From the NCBI GenBank assembly GCA_003024985.2, contig PXIH01S0028393.1: a stretch of 13,576 bases of DNA, one strand, 5' to 3'. The stretch comes from Euperipatoides rowelli (lineage: Eukaryota > Onychophora > Udeonychophora > Euonychophora > Peripatopsidae). This document shows, one piece after another, positions 8,606-13,576 of the stretch. The translations under genes were made by a program, and so were the position numbers. The notes below the pieces were generated by a model. It made no database searches and was not told the origin of the DNA. It saw nothing but the letters and a program-made list of their open reading frames with translations. Position 1 is the stretch's first letter. Every line of letters starts with the position of its first letter.

Positions 8606-8924
8606 GATGAGAATATTAACATAATGAATTTTGAGGAATTAAATGCCTGATTATTTTACAATTTAACTTCTATATATTCTAAGTAAAAAATCTTACAGTA
8701 CATCTACATAAACTTGCATAATAGATCTTGATATTCAGTCCATCTTCCTTTTCTGCTATTATCTCCCATGATCATGACTTTCCTTAAACAATCAAGTATA
8801 CAAACAGATGAAATTCCTCCAAATTGGAGTTCCATACCAGTGACAGTAATTAAAATATTTCCTATTTTTGCTCCTACTATAATCATTATTTTCCAATTTA
8901 GCTAACATTTTCAACAATAATAGA
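8600..8924. mobile_element. candidate ~325-bp insertion between duplicated segments
   Basis: In the second copy of the local duplication, segments X and Y abut (9098-9254). In the first copy they are separated by this stretch. AATAATAATT occurs on both sides (8590-8599 and 8925-8934), as expected of a target duplication. No terminal inverted repeats or A-tail are visible, and the flanking repeat is low-complexity, so a deletion in the second copy is an equal explanation. Confidence 0.35.
8704..8886 (-). pseudogene. short open segment inside the insertion, unknown origin
   Basis: A - strand frame of 60 codons with a non-random look (ELQFGGISSVCILDCL, then MIMGDNSRKGRWTEYQDLL). A donor-like GTAAGA follows at about 8696, after the in-frame stop. 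The MIMGDNSR..GRW part faintly recalls the GDFN region of LINE endonucleases, but the key phenylalanine and the rest of the domain are absent. It may be a transposon scrap; I would not call it a gene. Confidence 0.2.
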
Positions 8925-8938
8925 AATAATAATTGTAC

Positions 8939-9042
8939 AGTTTTGTACTTGAATAACAAAACCCTTGCCAGTCCCCTTAACTGTTTTTTTTTTTTTGCTG
9001 GTCTTATTAAAAACAAAAAAAAAAGAAATAGGAACTTTTAAA
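8939..9042. repeat. direct duplication, first copy, segment Y
   Basis: The segment runs from AGTTTTGTACTTGAATAAC through a T-tract and CTTATTAAAAA to GGAACTTTTAAAA. It is repeated at 9151-9254 with the same order of blocks, differing mainly in homopolymer lengths and in the stretch after CAAAAC. Confidence 0.8.
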
Positions 9043-9097
9043 ATTTCAATAGTTCTAAACACAAAATTATACTGTTTCAATATAATTATTAACTTTT

Positions 9098-9254
9098 TTA
9101 AGTCCTTTTTCTCTTTTTATAAACAATTAAAAGTCAAATAATAATAATGTAGTTTTGTACTTGAATAACAAAACATTCTGTCCCTCCTTGTTCCAGCCCC
9201 TTTAACTTTTTTTGCTTGCCTTATTAAAAAAGAAAGGAGATTAGAACTTTTAAA
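9098..9254. repeat. direct duplication, second copy (X and Y contiguous)
   Basis: Segment X (9098-9150) is followed directly by segment Y (9151-9254: AGTTTTGTACTTGAATAAC to AGAACTTTTAAA). The offset between the Y copies is 212 bp. It lies in the intron of the minus-strand gene model. Confidence 0.75.
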
Positions 9255-10026
9255 CAAGAACTTTGCTACAATATTGAATATTTTTAAAATATAGCAAAAA
9301 AAAAAAAACTACAAATACCGGTAATTTGACATCGTTAAATTAAAACTTAATTAAAAGATTTGAAACACTAAATTTAATTAGCTAAATTTAATTTATATGC
9401 TTTTTGAAGGATTAGCAAAATATTATCATCACAAAAACTTTTCGTGCACTGTATTATAATGTATAGTATGGTTCTATATAACAATGAAATAATATATTGT
9501 ATATAGCCTAGTAATTTATGTATGGATAATTTGTCAAAAATAAAGAAAAAAGGAATAGAGATTAAGTTAATATGATAATTATAATAGTGTAGGGGCTAGG
9601 GAAATAGGTTTCAAAATTAATTTTATATGTATTTTTTTTTAATTTATAAACAGAATATTATATATTTATAAGTAAATATTTATGCAAATTTAATCCTTGC
9701 AGTGGAATGAATACCAAGAGAAAGCAATGATTGGATTGATTGTTAAAAAGAAAATGAGGAAAGAAAAACTAAGTCGTTGACTATGGCTTTTGGATGCAAC
9801 AGGGTGAATACCTTGAGTTTTGAAATGTCTAGGTGATAAGGATTCAGAAGTAAAAATGTTTTTTTTTTTTAAAAAAGTTTAAAATTTTATCTAAAAAACA
9901 GTCAATCATAATATGTGAATTAAACCATGAATTTTAATATCTAACAATGATGGTTTGAAAACCTTATTGAACAATAATAATTTTAAAAAAAAATTTAAAG
10001 AAATAGTGAATCCTTATCCGATACGT
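9255..10026. other. AT-rich intron sequence with one exon-like scrap
   Basis: No gene is supported. On the + strand, CCTTGCAG at 9695-9702 is followed by 25 open codons (WNEYQEKAMIGLIVKKKMRK...) to a TGA at 9778. It is lysine-rich and lacks a donor, so it is probably chance or a retroposed scrap. Confidence 0.35.
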
Positions 10027-10065
10027 GTTCTGGAACAGAATATTGGAATGGTTGTGTTTATACTG
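10027..10065 (+). repeat. dispersed repeat, copy 1
   Basis: GTTCTGGAACAGAAT followed by a GGTTGTGTTTATACTG block matches 11010-11044 with small indels. Positions that read TG here read CN or CG in the other copy, suggesting CpG decay. Confidence 0.5.
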
Positions 10066-10580
10066 CCTTCAGGCATGACTAAATTTGCAATGCACGATTT
10101 TTAAATAGTGGTAATCACTCAAATAACGCAGGAAGTTGACTACGATAGTACAGTACGACGATAGTTTGTTTATAATTAAATCTCAAAATTGAGGATCGGA
10201 AAAAAAAAAACCCTACAGCAATCATACATAGCTTCTGATATTGTCTGGAAAATAGTTGAAATTCCTTCAGACAATTAAGCTGGAAAGTGTAGGCTACTAG
10301 CCTATTCTTATTTGTTCACAATGTTATAAATTAATTTACTTTTTGGTATTAAATATTGTTTTTCACTTTCAAATGTATTATTTTGTTTAATGTTTTATGA
10401 AGTAATAAAACAAGTTTAAGGTGGTGCAATTCTATCTTTAAAAATTAACTTTGAGAACGTAAATGATAAATCTTTTAATTCATTCAAAGTTAGCATAAAT
10501 GCTCACAAAATTCTGAATAAACTAAACTAAACTTACATTAAATTAAGAGCACACCTTGATTCAGACAATATTGATTTGGA

Positions 10581-10628
10581 TGAAAAAGAGCGAGAAAAAA
10601 GAAAAGAGAGGAGGAAGTGGGAGGGGAG
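10581..10628 (+). repeat. purine-rich tract
   Basis: Nearly all A and G for about 48 bases, with only a few pyrimidines. One + frame through it reads DEKEREKRKERRKWEG and stays open for about 45 codons. That could be a charged coiled-coil exon, but a purine tract gives the same residues for trivial reasons. No convincing splice pair was found. Confidence 0.5.
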
Positions 10629-10860
10629 TCATTTACGTTATGATTTATTTCCTTATAATTTCATTGTTTGTTCACTTTTTTAATTTGATTTGTTTTTCAA
10701 ATACGTTATTAATTTGAGAATATTAAAATAGTTATATAATAATGTATTATAACTGTATAAGCCGTTCTTTGATTCAATAAATAAATAATAAAACTTAACT
10801 TCGGCAGATGTCCTTTAAAATAGCGCTGGTCATTATAAAATTTTGACAAATTGAACATGT

Positions 10861-11130
10861 ATGCAATTATTGATCATAGCCAGAGCGGATGTGACATATT
10901 TTAGTAATCCTATNGTGGTACAGGATCTTGTACGCGTTTTTACTGATAGCCTGAGGCATCTATCGCAACAGAAACCTAGAATCTGTTGNGGTATAGGATT
11001 NGGTATTCTGTTCCNGAACAGAATTCNGTTGCGTGTTTACACTGGTCAATATCATATCACATTCCGGAAAAGTGGCCAGTGTAAATGTGGCTCAAGTAAT
11101 CACCTGATTAATAATTTAAACCAACTTTAA
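10861..11130 (+). mobile_element. palindromic, GC-richer fragment, probably a DNA-transposon remnant
   Basis: This island is richer in G+C than its surroundings. It contains inverted repeats TTTACACTGG (11036-11045) and CCAGTGTAAA (11076-11085) around a TTCCGGAA palindrome, plus ATTCTGTTC/GAACAGAAT around 11005-11024. Part of it recurs at 10027-10065. A + frame of 89 codons spans it, but its residues resemble no family I know, and it runs through the palindromes. I read it as a side effect of the composition, not as a gene. Five N positions fall here. Confidence 0.45.
11010..11044 (+). repeat. dispersed repeat, copy 2
   Basis: GTTCCNGAACAGAATTCNG followed by TTGCGTGTTTACACTG corresponds to 10027-10065. 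This copy keeps CpG-like positions and two ambiguous bases. Confidence 0.5.
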
Positions 11131-11217
11131 TTTAGTTTTTTTGGTTATCACATAAAGATAAAAGTTGCTGTTTTGATAAAAATGAAGGTTTAGAATAAAA
11201 AAAAATTAAATGAATAC

Positions 11218-11294
11218 CTTTGTCCTTTTATCAAAGCTTCTGTACATGCATGGTGAATTACTTTAACCTGCCTTTCTTGATGTTTTTGAATAAT
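11218..11294 (-). CDS. internal coding exon of unnamed gene
   Basis: On the - strand the acceptor CTTTGTTACAG is followed by 77 bases and then the donor AAAG/GTATTC. Starting in phase 0, as left by the exon at 12028-12120, it gives 25 open codons, IIQKHQERQVKVIHHACTEA then LIKGQ. It ends two bases into an arginine codon that the exon at 7897 completes. The peptide has the heptad-like polar/hydrophobic spacing of a helix. G+C is clearly above the flanking intron. Family not recognised. Confidence 0.68.
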
Positions 11295-12027
11295 CTGTAA
11301 CAAAGAAATTATATGAATGAAATTCAATCTAATTCTTTATTCATAAATATTTAAAAATATAAAAAATGATATAGACCGAAATAGTGAATAGCTGACTCTA
11401 AGATCCATGTCTGTTTAAATAAAATGGTTCACTTACTCACTAAATAATCCACCGTAAAATCTGGTTTAAGGATAACAAGGAAAAATACATTTTTTTAAAA
11501 AACAAGTTTATTTTCATTTAATTCACCTACAGTATGTGAATAATTTTATTTTTAATACGTTACTTTTAATATTTTTCTCACACATCAATCTAGATACTAA
11601 AAATTAGTTTTTATGCTATTATTATGGTTGCTAAGTTTATTGCTAACTATATGAATTTATAATATTCATAGGCAAAATTCTAATTCCATCTTCTCTTCCT
11701 CTACACACACAAACCCTAATCACTCATGTTCTCCGCTCCAGTGCGCGCACACACACTTTTATCAAGTCCATTAACTTAAAGCCATTAGTCATATTGGCTT
11801 TCTACTAAATTTCAACCAAATAGATCCATCCATTTTGTTAGTAAAAAAACTTTATAATTTATATACTGGATCTACTGTATGCTGGTAAAAAAAAAATTCA
11901 ATAATTATCAATAATTTGCTGTTTTGCTAATAATAATACCGTATATAATAAAAAAAATCATTTTAATTATAATTAACTAATCAGCAAATTAATTCTAAAG
12001 ATAGTGTTAATTTTAAAAAGTACGTAC
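11295..12027. other. intron of the minus-strand gene model
   Basis: AT-rich, with a short GCGC/ACAC run at about 11742-11756 and no further exon recognised. It would be spliced out between the exons at 12028-12120 and 11218-11294. Confidence 0.5.
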
Positions 12028-12120
12028 ATTTATTATTTCCGGCTGGGGTAAGGTGTCAGTTATTTCAGCAATTATTTTTTTCAGTTCTTCCACAATATCG
12101 TCAAAGCTACTCACATTTTC
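12028..12120 (-). CDS. internal coding exon of unnamed gene
   Basis: On the - strand the acceptor TAAAAAAAATATTTTCAG precedes a 93-base block that ends at AAT followed by the donor GTACGTAC. Both ends are phase 0 and all 31 codons are open. The peptide begins ENVSSFDDIVEELKKIIAEI and continues TDTLPQPEIIN, an acidic amphipathic helix followed by a proline turn. With the next exon it suggests a helical-hairpin or coiled-coil protein. The pattern very loosely recalls Nsl1-type kinetochore subunits, but that is a memory-based impression too weak for naming. Confidence 0.68.
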
Positions 12121-13482
12121 CTGAAAATATTTTTTTTAATACATAGATTGTTATAATTTAGATACCATACTGACAGGGCTGCCACAACAATAATAAGAAC
12201 AAAATAGTTGCATATTTTTAGAAGAAAAAAAAAAGGCATAATGGTCTCCTATCAACCTTTAAAATTTCAGTTGCATTTTAAATTAAAAATAGTGACAAGA
12301 CATTACAAGCACATCTAGCAAAAAATAATTACCGGTATATGAAAATGTTCATTTATTATCGTTAGTATAACTTTTAATTAGTAAATCTTATTAAGTACCA
12401 TAGTTAATACTCAAAATAAAAAAACCATTATTAAATTTTATCATAAAAAAGTGTATTCCAAGAAACACATGTCATTTATCAATAATAATTGATAAACTCC
12501 AGAATAAATCATTAAATTCCTAATTTTGTAGCCTACTTGATTTGACCTTCACTTTTACAGTGTTGTTTATTTATATTAGTTTTTTTTTTAAACTTGATAT
12601 GTTGATATGCTTTTACTTTTTACTTTAATCCTTTCCTATGGGCCAGTCACCCATGGTATAGCCACCCCTGTCCCTTTGATCCTATTATAAAGAGAAAAAA
12701 AGACTTTAAATTATGAACAATAGTGAAATTATAATAAATTGGAACTCTAAATTTTGCTTATTAAATAATGGAAATTTCAACATGAAAAGGAACACTAGAA
12801 TATAGGATAAGGAGAACAGTAAAAGCACTGTTTATTCACTTATGGAGGGAAATTTTCATCATAGTTACCAAACTGAAATTACAATTTCATCTTATCTGTT
12901 ATCATAAAATAATAGTACCAAATAATTACGCATAGTGGCGCCTCCTTCCTACTTCATCTACTGTACATAAGATAGCAGATGATCTTGGATAGCAACCTAT
13001 AGGAAGAAATTCAATATAAACATTGCTACTAGGGCAACAGAATGGTATAAAAACTGATGCAGAGCAGAAAACGAGGAGAAATTAGCCAGAANTTCAAGGA
13101 GAAGAGGAAGACAGCTGGTCGAAACTGAAATCGAACACGGACCAGAGGAGGAAGATCATTTATCAACACAAAGATGTTTGGTCTGAAAATTCAATAATTT
13201 ACTGTCTGCCTCTACAATTTTCCAGATTTCACACATTTCCTGCAGCAGAATTACAAAGTACTTAGCCGTTCACTCAACTTTCTAATATATCATTAGTAAA
13301 CAGTGCTTCTCTACATCTCTTACTTCATAGTTAGCTAACTTCATCACCAAATGTCAACAAGCCGTCCACTGTCCAGCAGTCGTAAGAATAATTTAATCTA
13401 CTTTGTTCATAGACTTTAAAATTTAATTAGCTATTTTTCACCCCCCTCCCCTTGGATATAACCCTTTACTCCCCTTTCTCAC
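12121..13482. other. upstream intron or intergenic stretch with unresolved exon-like scraps
   Basis: I found no block that joins 13483 (ending phase 2) to 12120 (starting phase 0) convincingly. On the - strand, acceptor/donor pairs bracket 12922-12952 (acceptor TTATGTACAG, donor GTAATT) and roughly 13207-13243 (acceptor CTGCTGCAG, donor GTAAAT). Their phases do not complete the chain. About 12905-13190 is less AT-rich and could be a decayed retroelement tail. About 12636-12675 is another less biased scrap, with CAGGGGTGGC on the - strand resembling a hAT tip. Confidence 0.35.
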
Positions 13483-13547
13483 CTCTTTGCAGCGCGTTTT
13501 TGGTCTAATCTTGTAATCAGTGCACTTTTTGTGGGAAGATTTGTCAT
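13483..13547 (-). CDS. candidate first coding exon with ATG
   Basis: On the - strand an ATG at 13547-13545 in the context AAAATTAAAATGA opens 21 codons, MTNLPTKSALITRLDQKRAAK plus two bases, ending at the strong donor GTGAGA. The frame is also open from the ATG back to the window edge, so this may be an internal exon. It could be the 5' end of the gene model at 5223-12120, but it ends in phase 2 while the next recognised exon starts in phase 0. At least one exon is therefore missing or unrecognised between them, or this belongs to another gene. Confidence 0.45.
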
Positions 13548-13576
13548 TTTAATTTTATGGGGAAAGGATATATTTT

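Larger units (their letters stand above)
5223..12120 (-). other. multi-exon gene model, unnamed protein
   Basis: Five blocks (12028-12120, 11218-11294, 7795-7897, 6230-6251, 5223-5599) are joined by GT/AG introns with phases 0, 2, 0 and 1. Lengths 93+77+103+22+377 sum to 672 bases, an uninterrupted frame of 223 codons plus stop. The 5' end is missing. The first three exons stand well on their own; the last two depend mostly on phase agreement. Introns are 733, 3320, 1543 and 630 bases. The third consists mainly of the nested hAT elements and would have been about 200 bases before insertion. Overall the predicted protein is helical and polar, with a basic Ser/Thr-rich linker in the middle. Confidence 0.5.

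Noticed and set aside
8792-9080. Two further - strand frames near 8792-9080
   Set aside because: They run through poly-A/T tracts of the duplicated segment Y and share no motif.
9703-9780. Lysine-rich 25-codon block after a CAG on the + strand
   Set aside because: No donor, short, ends in a stop, and composition is biased.
10289-10305. Perfect 15-base palindrome TAGGCTACTAGCCTA
   Set aside because: Short and isolated, with no associated repeat or gene; kept only as a note.
12636-12690. Possible - strand exon or tRNA-like piece with GGGGTGGCTATACC
   Set aside because: Every frame meets a stop before the GTAAAA donor, and it does not fold as a tRNA. It may be a hAT tip (CAGGGGTGGC), but no partner end was found.
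12960-13190. Possible LINE reverse-transcriptase tail on the + strand
   Set aside because: A frame reads ATEWYKN-stop-CRAENEEKLAR, vaguely like a retroelement C-terminus, but there is a stop and an N and no diagnostic motif.

Overview
The window is about three-quarters A+T and eukaryotic in character. Short exon-like islands with GT/AG boundaries sit in long AT-rich introns, surrounded by several generations of decayed DNA transposons. There are no operons, ribosome binding sites or RNA genes that I can support. The transposase relic on the + strand resembles a multi-copy transposon-like ORF I associate with arthropod (and possibly cnidarian) genomes. An AT-rich invertebrate, probably an arthropod, is my best guess, but it is inference only. 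Eight single N positions are present.

Layout of the left half (+ strand). 293-350 is a solitary end of a hAT element. 764-930 is an open, exon-like segment of unknown identity. 2096-2142 is a long imperfect palindrome. 2311-2600 is a decamer/20-mer tandem array whose units look like heat-shock elements (nGAAnnTTCn). About 3063-4794 is a transposase-like pseudogene with many stops and frameshifts, itself split by a candidate tRNA-type SINE (3146-3396). A separate hAT right terminus lies at 5044-5112.

Right half (- strand). Exon-like blocks at 12028-12120, 11218-11294, 7795-7897, 6230-6251 and 5223-5599 have usable splice sites and mutually compatible phases. Joined, they give one open frame of 223 codons plus a stop. 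I do not recognise the protein. A further exon with a possible start codon (13483-13547) lies upstream, but I could not link it in phase. The first three blocks are the best supported; the 22-nt exon and the terminal exon are less certain.

Mobile-element activity shapes this gene. A 1.33-kb hAT element (6428-7759) with an exact 8-bp target duplication fills most of one intron, and a second hAT element (7191-7678) is nested inside it. The intron between 7898 and 11217 carries a direct duplication (8550-8605 plus 8939-9042 versus 9098-9254). The first copy of that duplication appears to be interrupted by a ~325-bp insertion. A small palindromic element (about 10861-11130) carries five of the eight N positions, every one directly before a G.

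No novel defence-type or enzymatic system is evident. The most interesting items are the HSE-like array, the unrecognised spliced gene, and the nested hAT insertion inside its intron.
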